A stretch of 64,000 nucleotides of DNA from Sabellastarte sp. h YS-2021 (GCA_964017235.1 OZ024933.1:11535962-11599961); one strand, 5' to 3'; positions 1 to 12,600 are shown, counted from the first letter of the stretch. Notes: generated from the sequence alone by a model not told the origin. Made by a program: numbers and translations.

Positions 1-153
1 GAGACCAAATCTGAGAAAAATCTCAGCCTGAGAACTTTTGTGAATCCCAGCTGAGCAAAAGGTCTCAAATCTGAGAAAAGTCCAAGATAAATCTTAGAAT
101 TTGAAACAAAAATCTCAGATTTGAGACTTAAGACCTTTCGTGAATCCAGGCCC
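1..153. mobile_element. Foldback element family A, truncated copy
   Basis: This is the right-hand end of the element whose full copies lie at 324-987 and 3610-4277. It shows the same alternation of 'aatctgag' and 'gtctcaaat' words and ends in 'ctttcgtgaatccaggccc', close to the terminal repeat of the full copies. The left part lies outside the window. Confidence 0.6.
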
Positions 154-323
154 AGCTCTCTGGAACTGAGGGCACTCTGCCTTATGATTTAACAATTCAC
201 CTTCCATCTGCCCCAATCACACTGCAGGCAGATCGACTTCCGGGAAGAGGTTTTGTTCAGTGGCTGAACCTCCTCCAAGGATGCCTCATACCTTCTGAGA
301 TTTGTTGGTTCCATCACACTACA

Positions 324-987
324 GGGGCCGGATTCACGAAAGGTCTCAAGTCTTAGCCATATCTCAGCTGAGATTTTTCTCAAATCTGAGATTTTTGGCT
401 CACCTGAGATTCTGCTTAAGTTGAGATTCACAAAAGGAATCTCAGCTGAGACCAAAATCTCAGCCAAGTTTTGAGTCTGGACCAATCAAAACTGATGTAA
501 CATTTTGTTGAGATTAGTGAAAAGCATACACATTTATATTTTACCACTGTACCATATATATACTCACATTTTAAAATATTTTCAATCCAGCAAAACATTG
601 TCTTTTTACTTTCATTTGTACTGACATTCAAAAGAACTGATTATAACAGCAAAACAAGCCACACATGTAAATTTGTTATGTAAATGTTTATTGTTGTTTT
701 TGCACAAATTCTTAATATATATTCATATTTTGTGTTACAAGTTAAATAATATGTCATACTTCACTATTTTCATTTAGTTTTGTGACTTTTTATTACACAT
801 ACTCTATTTTATGAAAACTTAAGTCAACCTCTAGGCTGTCTTAGATTTGAGACCAAATCTGAGAAAAATCTTAGCCTGAGATCTTTTGCGAATCCCAGCT
901 GAGCAAAAGGTCTCAAATCTGAGAAAAATCTTAGATTTGAGACCAAAATCTCAGATGTGAGACTTGAGACCTTTCGTGAATCCGGCC
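324..987. mobile_element. Foldback (MITE-like) element family A, copy 1
   Basis: The ends are inverted: 'ggccggattcacgaaagg' at the left and its complement 'cctttcgtgaatccggcc' at the right, extended by long imperfect arms rich in 'ctcaaatctgag'. The interior is AT-rich and non-coding and is nearly the same as the copy at 3610-4277. No transposase is encoded, so it would need help from another element. I could not define a target-site duplication. Confidence 0.8.
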
Positions 988-1063
988 TCAGACGGTATAA
1001 TCTGTGGCTGAAGGGTGTTAGGTGAAATACACCCTGTCCTTCAACTACCATCTGAGATTCATA

Positions 1064-1293
1064 TGCCACCATATGGCAGAGTGGTAACACTCTTGCCTCC
1101 CACCTCTGAGGCCTAGTTTTGGTTCCCGGCATGGCCTCAAGTGGGAAAGCTGGTAGTTGCTTGCTGTTGGTCGGCAGTTTATAGTACAGAACCTTGACCA
1201 ACTGTATGTACTGGTTTCCTCTGCCCTTTCAACTACGCATCATGATATGACCTTACAGTGTTGAAAGTGACATAAAACCCCAAATAAATAAAC
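1064..1293 (+). mobile_element. tRNA-derived SINE, copy 1
   Basis: A Pol III box A-like stretch (tggcagagtggtaac at 1074) is followed by a box B-like ggttcccggc at 1121. The unit ends in 'gacataaaaccccaaataaata', a short A-rich tail. The same unit occurs reversed at 13652-13884 with a clear target duplication, which supports a mobile SINE rather than a tRNA gene. Confidence 0.75.
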
Positions 1294-1328
1294 ATATTCC
1301 ACCTAGTGACACAGATTTGAAATGTCCA

Positions 1329-1790
1329 GGGGCCGGTTTCACAAAAGGACTTAGCCTGAACTTAGACTTAAAATTAAGACTTTTATCTTTAATTCAGGCT
1401 AAGTCTGTGGTCTTCACAAAGCAACAAAATCTAAGCTTTAGGCCACAAAGATAAGTCTACCTGGAAGTGGGCTTAACTTCTGTAAATAAAGACTTAAATA
1501 TGGCCACCATAATCTCTCTCCACTTCACAATTTGAAATTGTGTGAATAAAGTATAAATATATAAACCTCCTCTCTAATGTGGTTTTTTGGGAATTTTTTA
1601 TGTGATAACAAGGTTTTCCATTTCAAAACAGCACTTAGTCTTAGATATAATCTGTGAAATAGTGGATATTTGTCACCAATATTATACTTCGAATAGAAAT
1701 AAAAGGTCACATAACCCAGAAAACCACTGTGGTTATATGATGAGCTTGAACTTAGTTTAGTCACCATTTATGAAATCCATTTAACTCCCA
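1329..1790 (+). mobile_element. Foldback element family B, copy 1 (right end missing)
   Basis: It starts with 'ggggccggtttcacaaaagg' and matches the left four fifths of the full copy at 4438-5004. It breaks off after 'gaaatccatttaactccca', exactly where an inverted copy begins at 1791. The two therefore sit head to head, either by insertion of one into the other or by inverted duplication. Confidence 0.7.
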
Positions 1791-2366
1791 GGGGCCGGTT
1801 TCACAAAGGGTCTTAGACTTAGCCAAGTTTTTGGCTAAGTCATGCACTTAAATCTAAGACTTAGGTCTCAGCTAAGTCCGGCACTTAAATGGATTTCACA
1901 AAGGGTGACTTAGCTAAGTCCAAGCTTATCATATAACCACAGTGATTTTCTGTGTTATTTGACCTTTTATTTCTATTCAAAATATAATTTTTGTGACAAA
2001 TATCCTTCATTTGACTCATTTTGTCCAAGTATAAGTGCTGTTTTCAACTGGAAAAACCAGTTATCATATAAAAACTTTCCAAAGACTACATTAGGGAGGT
2101 AGTTTATACATTTATACTTTATTTACAGGCATTTTCAGTTTTGAAGAGGAGAGAGATTTATGGCGGCCATATTTAAGTCTTTGCTTACAAAGTTAAGCCC
2201 ACTCCCAGGAAGGCTTAATTTTGAGCTCCAAAACTTAGTCAAAGCTTAGGAGTTGTTGCTTTGTGAAATCTGCTAAGTCTAAGACCACTGACTTAGCATG
2301 ATTTAAAGACAAATGTCTTGATTTTAAGTCTAAGTCCAGGCTAAGTCCTTTTATGAAACCGGCCCC
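1791..2366 (-). mobile_element. Foldback element family B, copy 2 (inverted)
   Basis: This is the reverse complement of the copy at 4438-5004, from 'ggggccggtttcacaaaggg' to 'ttatgaaaccggcccc'. The interior contains the family's conserved 'atcatataaccacagtg' stretch. It is non-coding. Confidence 0.75.
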
Positions 2367-2368
2367 AG

Positions 2369-3352
2369 GGCTGGTATTCACAAAGGGTCTTAGACTTAGC
2401 CAGGTCTTAGGCTTAAATCCAATCTTAAAGTTAAAGCCCAAAGTCGAGGGGTCAAAAAGCCTTTATGAACCTTCATTCCTCTGTCAAGTGTGATGTTAAA
2501 ATAAACAAACTAATGTTACATGGCAAGTGCATTGCAATCTACTCCTATCTCAGATAATTAACAACTGTTGTGTACGGAAGGACTTATGTGGGAATCTGAT
2601 GTTGAAAATTTAAATAAAGTTTGGGTACTTTAAAACAGTGAAAAAACTGCACCAAGCAACAAAATTCCTTGAGGACTTATGCCCTTTTAGTCTAGAAGGA
2701 AGAATTTATCAGTGCTGTCAAAGGTGATATGTTATATCTCAGTAAGCTGTGGTGTTTGTTGATATATATTATATAAAGACTTCAAATGTATGATCATTGT
2801 AATTTGAGGAGAATTTCGTCCCGGGTCGAAAACTTTCCCCTTTAAGACTTTTGTCTCAGCTAAGTTTTGTCTTAAAACCGTATTCACAAAGGGTGACTTA
2901 GCTAAGTCCAAGATTATCATATAACCACAGTGGTTTTCTGGGTCATGTGACCTTTTATTTCTATTTAAAATATATTATTGGTGACAAATATGCTTCATTT
3001 GACAGATTTTATCTAAGAATAAGTGCTGTTGTGAAATGGAAAACCTTGTTACCACAAATAAATTTCCAAAGACTGCTTTAGTGAGGTGTTTTGTATAATT
3101 ATACTATATTTACAGCCCTTTCAAATTTTGAAGTGGAGAAAAGTTTATGGCAGCCATATTTAAGTCCTCTTTACAAAACTTAAGCCCACAACCAACTAGT
3201 CTTAGAGTTGAGCCCTTAGCTTAGCCTAAGACCGGTCTTAAATTCTTTGTGAATACCACTAAGTCTAAGACAAAAGTTTTAGCAGTTTTTTGGGCAGAAT
3301 CTTGAGACAAAAGTCTCAACTTTAAGCCTAAGACCTTTCGTGAATACGGGCC
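2369..3352. mobile_element. Foldback element family C with family B-like core
   Basis: The ends are inverted: 'ggtattcacaaagggtctta' at the left and 'cctaagacctttcgtgaata' at the right. From about 2885 the interior repeats the family B core ('atcatataaccacagtgg'), in the same orientation as copy 2. This may be a nested insertion or a related longer family; the inner boundary is uncertain. Confidence 0.55.
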
Positions 3353-3443
3353 CAGATCTCGCTAAGAGCAAAGTGTTATATTAAAGTCCCTGACTAAGAC
3401 AAAAACTTTGCTAAGTCTAAGAGCCCTTGTGAAACCGGCCCCA
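3353..3443 (+). mobile_element. Family B terminal fragment
   Basis: About 90 bp matching the right end of family B ('gctaagtctaagagcccttg', then 'gaaaccggcccc'). It abuts the right end of the family C element and is probably what remains of an element broken by that insertion. Confidence 0.5.
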
Positions 3444-3609
3444 GGAACCTCCAGTCACCTTCTTTCACTGCGTTATACAGAAGCACGACCAAGTCACAAC
3501 CATATATACACTGCAGACTACAAGATATTGGTCTGCAAATGCTCAAGGTGAGGCAGTCAGAGGCAGAAATTTTAAATATTTTGAAACTTTGTAGAACATC
3601 CACGGTTCT

Positions 3610-4277
3610 GGGGCCGGATTCACGAAAGGTCTCAAGTCTTAGCCAAATCTCAGCTGAGATTTTGCTCAAATCTAAGATTTTAGTCTCAGCTGAGATTCTG
3701 CTCAAGTTGAGATTCACGAAAGGAATCTCAGCTGAAACCAAAATCTCAGCCAAGTTTAGTCTGGACCAATCTAAACTGATGTAACATTTTGTTGAGATTA
3801 GTGAAAAGTATACACATTTATATTTTTACCACTCTACCATATATACTCACATTTTAGAATATTTTCAATCAAGCAAAACATTGTCTTTTTACTATAATTT
3901 GTAATGAGATTCAAAAGAACTGATTATAACAGCAAAACAAGCCACTCATGTAAATTTGTAATGTAAATGTTTACTGTTGTTTTTGTACAAACTCTTAATA
4001 TATATTCATATTTTGTGTTACAAGTTAAATAATATGTCATACTTCACTATTTTCATTTTGTTTTGTGACTTTTTATTACATATACTCTATGAAAACTTAA
4101 GTCACCCCCTAGGCAGTCTTAGATTTGAGACCAAATCTGAGAAAAATCTTAGCCGGAGATCTTTTGTGAATCCCAGCTGAGCAAAAGGTCTCAAATCTGA
4201 GAAAAATCTAAGAAAAATCTTAGATTTGAGACCAAAATATCAGATTTGAGACTTGAGACCTTTCGTGAATCCGGCCC
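3610..4277. mobile_element. Foldback (MITE-like) element family A, copy 2
   Basis: Same terminal inverted repeat as copy 1 (ggccggattcacgaaagg and its complement) and nearly the same AT-rich interior. The two copies differ by small indels, so they are separate insertions of one family. The element is non-coding. Confidence 0.8.
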
Positions 4278-4437
4278 CTTAAGTGCATGCCACTGTATCA
4301 CAAGGTTGCATACAAACCCCAGACTGTAGTTGAAAGGCAGGGGAGTTTCGCCCACCACCTCTCACTGGAAGTCGATCCGCCTGTAGTGTGATTTAGGTAT
4401 CAGATATGTAAATTCAATATTGTTTGAACTTGGGTGC

Positions 4438-5004
4438 AGGGGTCGGTTTCACAAAAGGACTTAGCCTGGACTTAGACTTAAAATCAAGACATTTGTCTTT
4501 AAATCATGCTAAGTCCGTGGTCTTAGACTCAGCAGATTTCACAAAGCAGCTTTGACTAAGTTTTAGGGCTCAAAATTAAGCCTACCTGGGAGTGGGCTTA
4601 ACTTTTGTAAACAAAGACTTAAATATGGCCGCCATAAATTTCTCTCCACTTCAAAACTGGAAATGGCTATAAATTAAGTATAAATATATAAACTACCTCC
4701 CTAATGGAGTCTTTGGAAAGGTTTTATATGATAACAAGTTTTTCCATTTGAAAACGGCACTTATCCTTAGACAAAATGAGTCAAATGAAGGATGTTTGTC
4801 ACCAATATTATATTTTGAATAGAAGTAAAATGTCACATGACACAGAAAACCACTGTGGTTATATGATAAGCTTGGACTTAGCTAAGTCACCCTTTGTGAA
4901 ATCCATTTAAGTCCCAGACTTAGCTCAGACCTAAGTCTTAGATTTAAGTCCATGACTTAGCCAAAAACTTGGCTAAGTCTAAGACCCTTTGTGAAACCGG
5001 CCCC
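4438..5004 (+). mobile_element. Foldback element family B, full copy
   Basis: This is the reference copy for family B. It begins 'ggtcggtttcacaaaaggac' and ends 'ctttgtgaaaccggcccc', so the ends are inverted repeats of about 20 bp. The interior is AT-rich and non-coding. Confidence 0.75.
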
Positions 5005-5444
5005 AGATGTTTTTACCTGTTACTTAGCAGTGAAGTAAATTTAGAAAATACCACTCCTGTCTCTCACTGTGCATAGTTGCATCCTTTTTAGTAGACCTTG
5101 TACGCAATACATGCTGGAGATGCAAAAAAATTGCTTAAAAATAAACCTTGTAAATCTGCAAAACACTGTAGAAGTTTCAATAGATTTACTGGAGTCCAAA
5201 TGCCAACAAGTGATAAAAAGGGTAGAAAATGAGGTTGTTCCAATAACGACATTATTTAATAATTAAAGCTGAAACATTTATTAAACCAGTTTCATTTTGG
5301 CGTTAAATTGTGAAGGAAAATATGAAGCTAAATATTTTAACCAACACACTATACACCATAAAGATTAACAGCAGAGTTACATCATATGAATAGATCACTT
5401 TTGTATACTATAATTACTGTATACTATAATTACTATAATTACCC

Positions 5445-5745
5445 TATTGAGGAGGCGGAAACAAGCCAGCATCCGCTACCTTTATCTGTGCGATGCTGGG
5501 AAATACCCACATTCCTGCAATGCTGATGAAATAACCACAACACAGTCATGCAATGTTTATATAAAATAACAGTGGAAATTCCCGATTTTCTAATAATAGC
5601 AACATAGCTTCCCTCTCTTCACAGTAGTACACACAGTGTTTTCTGATCAGATTCAGACAATTGTTTCCTATATCTTTAGTAAGTGTTTCTTTGCAAAGTA
5701 TTGAAACAGTGTTGAAAGCGACGTAAAATCCAAAAATTAATAAAT
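5445..5745 (+). repeat. Dispersed repeat, copy 1
   Basis: The words 'gatgctgggaaatacccaca', 'ggaaattccc', 'aacatagctt' and 'ttcacacagtg'-like text recur in the same order at about 14425-14625. The end here ('gttgaaagcgacgtaaaatc') resembles a SINE tail. Family unknown and not coding. Confidence 0.5.
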
Positions 5746-6560
5746 TTATCAGAAATAAAGAATAACTTTGGGGAGGTTATCATGGTTTGGGAGAATATCA
5801 AGCCTGTTTGATAATTTTGGAAAGTCAGTGACGATGCTTCCCAATTCCCAAGGGATGGTTATTCATTGAATCATACAGGCTGAGTGGCAGTCCTCACCTA
5901 TCCAGTACAACTTATCATGTTGATGTTAAGTCCAAACATATCTTAAAATAAAATCTTAAAGGTTGTGGACTTATTGGCCCCAACTTTGACCAAAATGATG
6001 AAATTAATTGGTTGTATGCTTGCTATCTAATACTTGTCAATGTCTTGGTAACAATCCAAGAGGGGAAGGTATCTGATGGAATCATATTGTGTTAACAATA
6101 TGTTTAGTTATATTTAAAATTTAGGGTAAAAAATATTACCACTCCAAGTAAATATTGGGATTGTTCCCAGAAAACTGAAGTACTTACTACCGTAATCCCG
6201 CTGGATGCCCTCAATATTTTTTTTACTTATGGAGCATTTTTCAGTATTTTAATTTGGGGCCTCCGTCCCAACAAAGAGGGTTGGTTCCAAATACAACCAA
6301 GCCTGCATTCATTAGAGAAATAATTCAAATACACATTAGGGGAAGTAAAATATCTCACTATTTTTTTACCAATTTTAAAACTATACTGCATAGACCACCT
6401 CTTATTAGTTACTTTGTTTTATTATCTTATTTCCACCCTCCCTAATTTGTTTCCCCACCATATATTTTTTTACTAAAATACGTTTTTGCTGCCATAACTT
6501 GGGACACACCTTTGCTAAACATAACCCGGATAACTGATTGCTTATTCCTGGCTTGCTTGT
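5746..6560. other. Unassigned AT-rich stretch
   Basis: No gene, RNA gene or convincing repeat was seen here. Short ORFs lack any recognisable domain. Confidence 0.4.
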
Positions 6561-6564
6561 ATCT

Positions 6565-6740
6565 GTCACTGTGGCCTAGCGGGTAACACACTTGTCTAGG
6601 AACTCAGGGGACCTGGGTTCAATCCCAGGTGCAGGCAGATACATAGTGGGCATGGATGACCACTTAACATGGTGGTCCTCTGTCATTGGGTCCTGTTCCC
6701 AGTGGAAGGTTAAAGAACCTCAGGACGTTGATAAATGGTC
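6565..6740 (+). mobile_element. tRNA-derived SINE, second type
   Basis: Box A-like tggcctagcgggtaac at 6572 and box B ggttcaatcc at 6616, the latter inside a perfect five-pair T-arm (cctgg and ccagg). No 7-bp acceptor stem can be formed and there is tRNA-unrelated body downstream, so this is a SINE head, not a working tRNA gene. Confidence 0.65.
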
Positions 6741-6828
6741 ATCCTTGAGCTTGGTTTTTTACTAATATCTCAGAAATATGAATAGTATATCTTTAGAAAG
6801 GTCTTTTTGATTTTTTATTTGGGTTTTT

Positions 6829-6895
6829 TGTGCTTTGAACCTCAGACCTCAGCGGTGGGAGGGGAGTGTGTTTACCACTGTGCTACCATGGCATC
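6829..6895 (-). mobile_element. SINE head fragment
   Basis: Read on the minus strand, the segment gives a box A-like 'atggtagcacagtggtaaac' and a box B-like tract ending near 'gaggttc'. Only the tRNA-like head is visible. Confidence 0.45.
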
Positions 6896-7701
6896 TAAAT
6901 GACAAGTTGAACATTTATGTTTTTGTATTCATTTGTGCTTAATTTTACTCATAAATTGTTAAAAGGTTCGTCAGAAAAAACATATCACTCATGAACATTT
7001 ACAATATAAGACTTATGCTCTGCATTGTCATCTTAATTTGTATTATATTTATCTGTATATGTCATTCAGGAAGTTTTCCCATTATAGATTTTTTAAGACC
7101 TCCCACTTTTTGCATTTCTATACTAAAGAAATCCACTGTTATTAATAACACTGAAAACAATACAAAAAAAACAGTAATAACTTTGGTGAAGCTGTCTGAC
7201 AGAAGAACAAATTGTGACTGGAAACTTTCCCTGAAGGAAAAACCACACTTAAAAAACACACCAGTAACACATTATTGCAAATATAAATAGTATATTTTGA
7301 AATATTATGTGATCAACTGGAGTAAATCTGCATTATGAAATCTAAGTCTATATTTATATTTTCCTCATTTCAATTGTGGTATATTTGTAGTTACATATTG
7401 ATATTGTTATATAAGGACTACGGCAGCTATACTGGCGGCAAATCTCTTGCATCTGTTGTGGAAGAAAGTCTCAGATAGGAGTTTGGTTATAATTGATGTT
7501 TAACTTTGGTGGAGTATTTGTGGGATATCCCTTGTGTGAGGGTAGAACAGGAAGTAGCAGTTGGCAGGTTTGTGTTGTTACAAAATGTGTATATGTTTAA
7601 AGGTGCCAGTCATTTAGCCAATCCCATCTCATGGGGTCCCTCTGTCTCAGAGTACAGTGGCATAGAACGTGTATAAATGTTAAGGATGTGCTGGAGTAAT
7701 G
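6896..7701. other. Unassigned AT-rich stretch
   Basis: Short ORFs are open on both strands over 6991-7290, but none has a recognisable domain, splice context or repeat partner. I see no supported gene. Confidence 0.35.
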
Positions 7702-7938
7702 TAGCCTTGCCTAAGGCTCAACTTTGCAACATATCTTTTTCAAACATGCACATAGATGTCCAGTATGCAAAAAACACTCACTTTTGTCATTATCATCTTA
7801 TCAGACGGACTCTCTATCTTAGGTGTTTGCCAATGTAAAAGCCAGTACATGTATGAGAACATTATATCAACTGAAACTTCATTGTCTAAACTGAAAATTT
7901 GTCTAAATACAAAGAAACTTGAGGCTTTACCAAGGCTA
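7702..7938. mobile_element. Foldback element family D, copy 1
   Basis: Left end 'tagccttgcctaaggctcaa' and right end 'gaggctttaccaaggcta' are inverted with respect to each other, and each end is itself nearly palindromic. The layout matches the copies at 10930, 44110, 48205, 49015 and 54040. The interior is about 200 bp and non-coding. Confidence 0.7.
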
Positions 7939-9329
7939 GGAGTAATGTTGTGTGACTGGTTTATCATTTGCACTTTTTAGTTGTAATTAAATGTAGTAAG
8001 GTATAGAACAAATTTGATAGTTGGCAATTCTCAGAGAGTGCAAGAACTTAAGGCAGATTGTGCTTCTTCACTGGTGTACAAATGGCTTCTAGTCATTCAT
8101 TATGCATAGGGAGATCTCTACAGTCGTCATATAGTTTTAAGAAAAATTGTAATTAGTGTTCTTAAATGAATTGATAAAGCTTTTACATGCCATGATAGTA
8201 TATCATTTGCCATTAAGTCTATCAAGGTAGTATTTTTCTTTTTTTTTTTTGAACATTTATTACTTCAAAATTGTTTTGGTCAGTCAGTTTGTACATTTGT
8301 ATGTTTGTTTGTTTGTCAGCTTGATCTAAGTCACAATTTTAGAGCTAGGATTCTCATTTCATCGTTGGTTGTTGGTTAGAAGGGAATACGACCAATTTTC
8401 AATAAAATCAGAAGCAGTTTTTTTACATAGCTGTGACCATTTTAGCTACTGCATTCACAAATATGCAGTGGTATTTCGAAGTCAGAAACTCACACAAGTG
8501 TATTATTTATTATTTTGTATTATTTATTAGCTTCTTAGCTGGAATACAAACCTGGATATTTCCATTTACTTATTATTGTGTGTCTTAGCGGAAGCTTGCG
8601 CCCTCTAAATGCTCTAATTATAAAATGATCTTGCTTGTACAAAGATAGAGACTCAACTTTTTAAAGGTATTATATGTGGACGGAATCGCTTTTGCCAGAA
8701 TGTGGGGCTGACAAAAGTATATCACTAAGGCCCTCCCATCAGATGGATTCATAATGATTCCATGTATGTCATATTTCGTGGAATAATAAATACAAAGACT
8801 TGGAGGAAGTCTTATCAAATAAATTTTATAAGTCAGACGTTTTGATATGAATTTCTAGCATTAACATATTAATTTACTCTGTCATTATGTGGTATTTTTT
8901 ATCTATTTGTGTTTTTATTATATTGATTCATGGTGGCAATGTGGGCGTGATATTTAAAAAGAATATTTTATATATTCAACCGTTTATCTGAGGTGTTCAT
9001 CACCATTTTTCATGTTGTGAAAGTTTGGAGTTGCTCCTGAGCTACTGTTGTTTCCTAGTAGGCAAGTGATCTAATAAGAGTTAATTATATCTGCCATGAG
9101 CTAGCAATATATTCACTTCTAAAATATCATTTGATTTGCTCTAATGCAAGCTTCTATATTTCCTTCATGTGTAATGTTTATGTAAACTTGATCAAAGTCT
9201 TAGTATTTGTATCCATCGGTAACCTAAACAGCTAAATTTAAATTGGAAACTTTGCAGAAGTTCATTATACCACAAGCATTATGGAGTAAGAGGTTAACTT
9301 TGTTAACTGTATTGCATTATTAATTTAGA
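7939..9329. other. Unassigned AT-rich stretch
   Basis: Contains a T homopolymer near 8240 and gttt-rich simple sequence near 8300. No gene or repeat family could be supported. Confidence 0.35.
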
Positions 9330-9650
9330 TGTTAGAAGTAAGTTAGGCGTATATGAAAATATAGCAGGAAGAAAGCAATCATATTCTGAAAATATATTGA
9401 GATAATTTATCTGAATTTTTTCATTTATTTTAGGTGCAACGTTACTTTTTACCAAGCAGACTACCGGCAGAAGTTTAATGTTTGTGAACTCTTCTTAATA
9501 AATGTTAGGAGTAACGATTGAGTTTATGAAAATTGAGCAGGAACAAAGATACAATTATATTCTGAAAATATCTTGAAATAATTAATCTGAATGTTCTTTT
9601 TTATTTTAGGTGTAGCGTTACTTTTAACAAACCTTAGAAGTAATATTTAC
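9330..9650 (+). repeat. Two-copy tandem repeat of about 176 bp
   Basis: Two diverged copies follow each other. Shared words in order are 'atgttag.agtaa', 'atattctgaaaatat', 'ctgaat', 'ttattttaggtg' and 'gcgttactttt'-like text. The ttattttaggtg marks lie about 176 bp apart (near 9428 and 9604). No coding potential was seen. Confidence 0.55.
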
Positions 9651-10929
9651 ATATCAGTTAATGGGGTATTTAAATAGCAACCATGACAATCTATGCTCAC
9701 TCATTCCATTATTCTGATGGTGCTATTCCCAAAGATTGGATACTACAAGCAATTTTTTGTGTGTTTTTATAAAACAAAAAGCATCTCCACCATGTGATAA
9801 ATCATTAATAATGTGTTTCATTTTAAATCCTAACTTTCTCAGTTGCCAGCCAGCTTTGATTATCTTAATCTCTATCTTTAACACAAACATCAAAAGGGAT
9901 ATGAAAAGACATCTTTCATAGCTTAAAGACCACAGAGCATGAAAAATTTTGTTTTGCATACAGATTACAATTCTACAGATTATGTGTGTAACAACACACC
10001 TACCAAGTCCCATCTTCAAACTCCCACTAGAAAGCACATTAAAAGCCAGTTAAATCTGACAGTTGGAAAAACAGAACAGATCCTTCTCTGAAACTGTGCC
10101 AGGTCACACAAGGAGATTTCCCACTCTGATTTCTGTGTGTCCAATACAAAATAGTGTAAAATGAAGTGAAATTCTGCTTCAAAAACTATCTTTTTTGTTC
10201 ACAAGTCAAGTTATAATCTCCATTTAAAGGAAAATCAGTGGTTATTGTCAGTAAAACTCATAAACATTGACTACCTATTTTGAGTATGAAGTCTGTATTG
10301 TAAAAGAAATTAAGAATTGTTTTCTACTGAAATTCTACTGAAAAGCCACAGTCACAACTTGAATTTTCTATAACATGTAACTTATTTGCAAGATGTTCTT
10401 TAAGAGGACTACAGTTTATTCGCATTTTTGAGTGTATCAAGTTCCAATGTCTATCACCTGTACTAGATAATGTAGTTACACGTTTAAAAGAATCATCTAA
10501 TGTATTCCATAATTTTATTCCAACAGGAAAGAATGAATGAACATTTTAATGTACTTTGGTCAAATTTTATGCAAGAAAAAAAATAACACTTTACTAGCAA
10601 TGATTGGTACACATTAATAAATGTATGACTGTAACCCAAGCAGCTCTTACAATTACATTACTTATGGTTAATATTTAAAATGTTATCTTTACAGAATCCT
10701 CACACTCATTGACAGTTTTAGATGGAGTCTGATTGAGAGTTTTCATGTTAAAGAATAAATGCTAATTATCATATAAAATTATAAAAACTTTCCAAACAAA
10801 ATTATCCTTGTTCAGTTAAAGTTAAACTTCAAAAAAATATGCTGATGCAGTCAGCCAACAATAACATGTTCTTCTTTGGAACAAAAGATTACAAGTTTAG
10901 TTTAAAACACTAATGTTGTGGAGACACCC
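9651..10929. other. Unassigned AT-rich stretch
   Basis: Short ORFs on both strands around 9723-10037 show no domain. I see no supported gene or repeat. Confidence 0.35.
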
Positions 10930-11141
10930 TAGCTTTGCTTAAGGCTCAAATATGCAGGATACTTTTTTGAAACATTCAAACAGATATCCAGTATTAATAA
11001 AGCACTCATAGATGCTATAAGCTCATCAGACAGAGACTCTATCTTAGCTGTATGCTAATGTATAAGAAAGTGCATGTATGGGGACATGTTGCAAATTGAA
11101 AGTTTATTGTCCCTAAATGCAAAGAAACTTGAGCAAGGCTA
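10930..11141. mobile_element. Foldback element family D, copy 2
   Basis: Left end 'tagctttgcttaaggctcaa' and right end 'cttgagcaaggcta' are inverted. The inner text parallels copy 1 ('ccagtatt', 'catcagac', 'gactctatctta'). Confidence 0.7.
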
Positions 11142-11514
11142 CATAGATTCACACATATCAGTGCACATACAATTGTTTCCTTTGAAATATATATGATGTC
11201 TGAGAAAGTAAATCCCATTTCTTCCGGTGTATATTGCAACATACATGTTTTACAAGCAAATGTCAAAATAAAGAACTAAAACAAGCTAAAGAAGGACTTG
11301 ATACACATCAGATGAGTCCTTGTTTATATTTCATTTATATGTACTAGTGACTGCAAATGTTTGCTGATTTACTTTATAACATGTTTGAAAAACTAACAGA
11401 TCTGTTGGTTTTTGGCAGTCCGTATACGCAATATCAGTAGTGCCATTAGATAATGAGCTGTTTGTCAGCTATTATGTGGAGATAACACTTACCAATCATG
11501 AACCTACTTTGACT

Positions 11515-11690
11515 AACTATCTCGATAAATCGAGTTAATCTCGATTCATCGACTTACTAACTTAATAAATCTAATCTAATTAAATCTCGATTTATTGACT
11601 CATTAAATTGGTAAATTGAGTTAAGCATATTGATTTACTGACTTAGTAACTCAATAAATCAACTTGGCTATCTTGAAAAAATACCCTAGT
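11515..11690. repeat. Irregular low-complexity foldback array
   Basis: Short words such as 'gatttattga', 'taaatcga', 'actcaataaatc' and their complements alternate on both strands, giving many small overlapping palindromes. A fragment of the same kind is seen near 14095-14130. Confidence 0.5.
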
Positions 11691-11931
11691 CAAATTAGTC
11701 CCCAGAATTAGTGTACTCTCAAAGAGAATATGATCAACAAAGAACTGAAAAGTTATATGCTAGTGAACAGAAGCAATGACTTTGACCTAACATATAACCT
11801 AATGAAATATTTACAGCATTTAATCCCTATTAAAGCAGTTGTATTATAAATGTTATCTGCACTTTTGATTATTATCACTTGAAACGTAAAGTAACTGTCT
11901 AAACAATTCTAAATAACACGAGTTAAAGGAC

Positions 11932-12315
11932 TTACCGTTTTTTCCCGTAATATCGCCCGTGCATTTAATGTTTTTAAATTCCCATAACCCCCGGCGTTAG
12001 ATCGGATCCGGCGTTAATTTGAGTAAGGGCGTTCATTGACATAGCAAGAAATAAAAGAAAATAAATACTTACTTGTCATGTATATTTGTTTTGTTTAGGT
12101 TTCATTTTCCTCAGTTTACAGCTTTTCAGCAGACGTTTTTTTGCAGCCGTCAATTAGCAAAGATAATGAATTTGTATATTTTCGCAGGTTTATTTTTGTA
12201 GGGGGGGGCGTGTTTTGGACCCAGCGTTCAATATCTTTGTTTGCTTAAAATACAGGCGTTAATTCGGACTCGGCGATCGTTCGGACCCGGGTGATATTTC
12301 GGGAAAAAACGGTAA
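11932..12315. mobile_element. Foldback element family G
   Basis: A 384-bp unit with 27-28 bp terminal inverted repeats: left 'ttaccgttttttcccgtaat' and right end complementary to 'ttaccgttttttcccgaaat'. The interior is more GC-rich than its flanks and non-coding. No target duplication could be fixed. Confidence 0.75.
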
Positions 12316-12514
12316 TTACAGCATCTAAATATCTTGATATGTGTCAGTTTCACCTGGCCAAAAATAACCCTTGTGTGTTTTTTGATTTTAAGTAACAATA
12401 CTGTATAGGTAATATCACAATGGGTTATTTTATAGGCAGGGGAAACCAATCTGTACACTTTGTCGTGCTTGTGTAGTATAAACTGCCAACCATTTATAAA
12501 AAACTAAGAACTTT

Positions 12515-12600
12515 CCCACATATGGTTTGAGGTTTAAACCATCACCCTCAGAGGTGGAAGGCTAGTGAGTTACTACTGCATCACTGTGGCCCCAAACAAA
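12515..12600 (-). mobile_element. SINE head fragment
   Basis: On the minus strand it gives 'ccacagtgatgcagtagtaa' followed by 'cctctgagg'-like text, matching the head of the SINE at 1064-1293. The rest of the unit is not recognisable. Confidence 0.5.

Noticed and set aside
5069..5266. 65-codon ORF as a terminal exon
   Set aside because: An acceptor-like site lies upstream and the composition is plausible, but no partner exon or domain could be found.
6565..6645. Functional tRNA gene
   Set aside because: The box A and box B regions and T-arm are good, but no acceptor stem pairs and SINE body follows.
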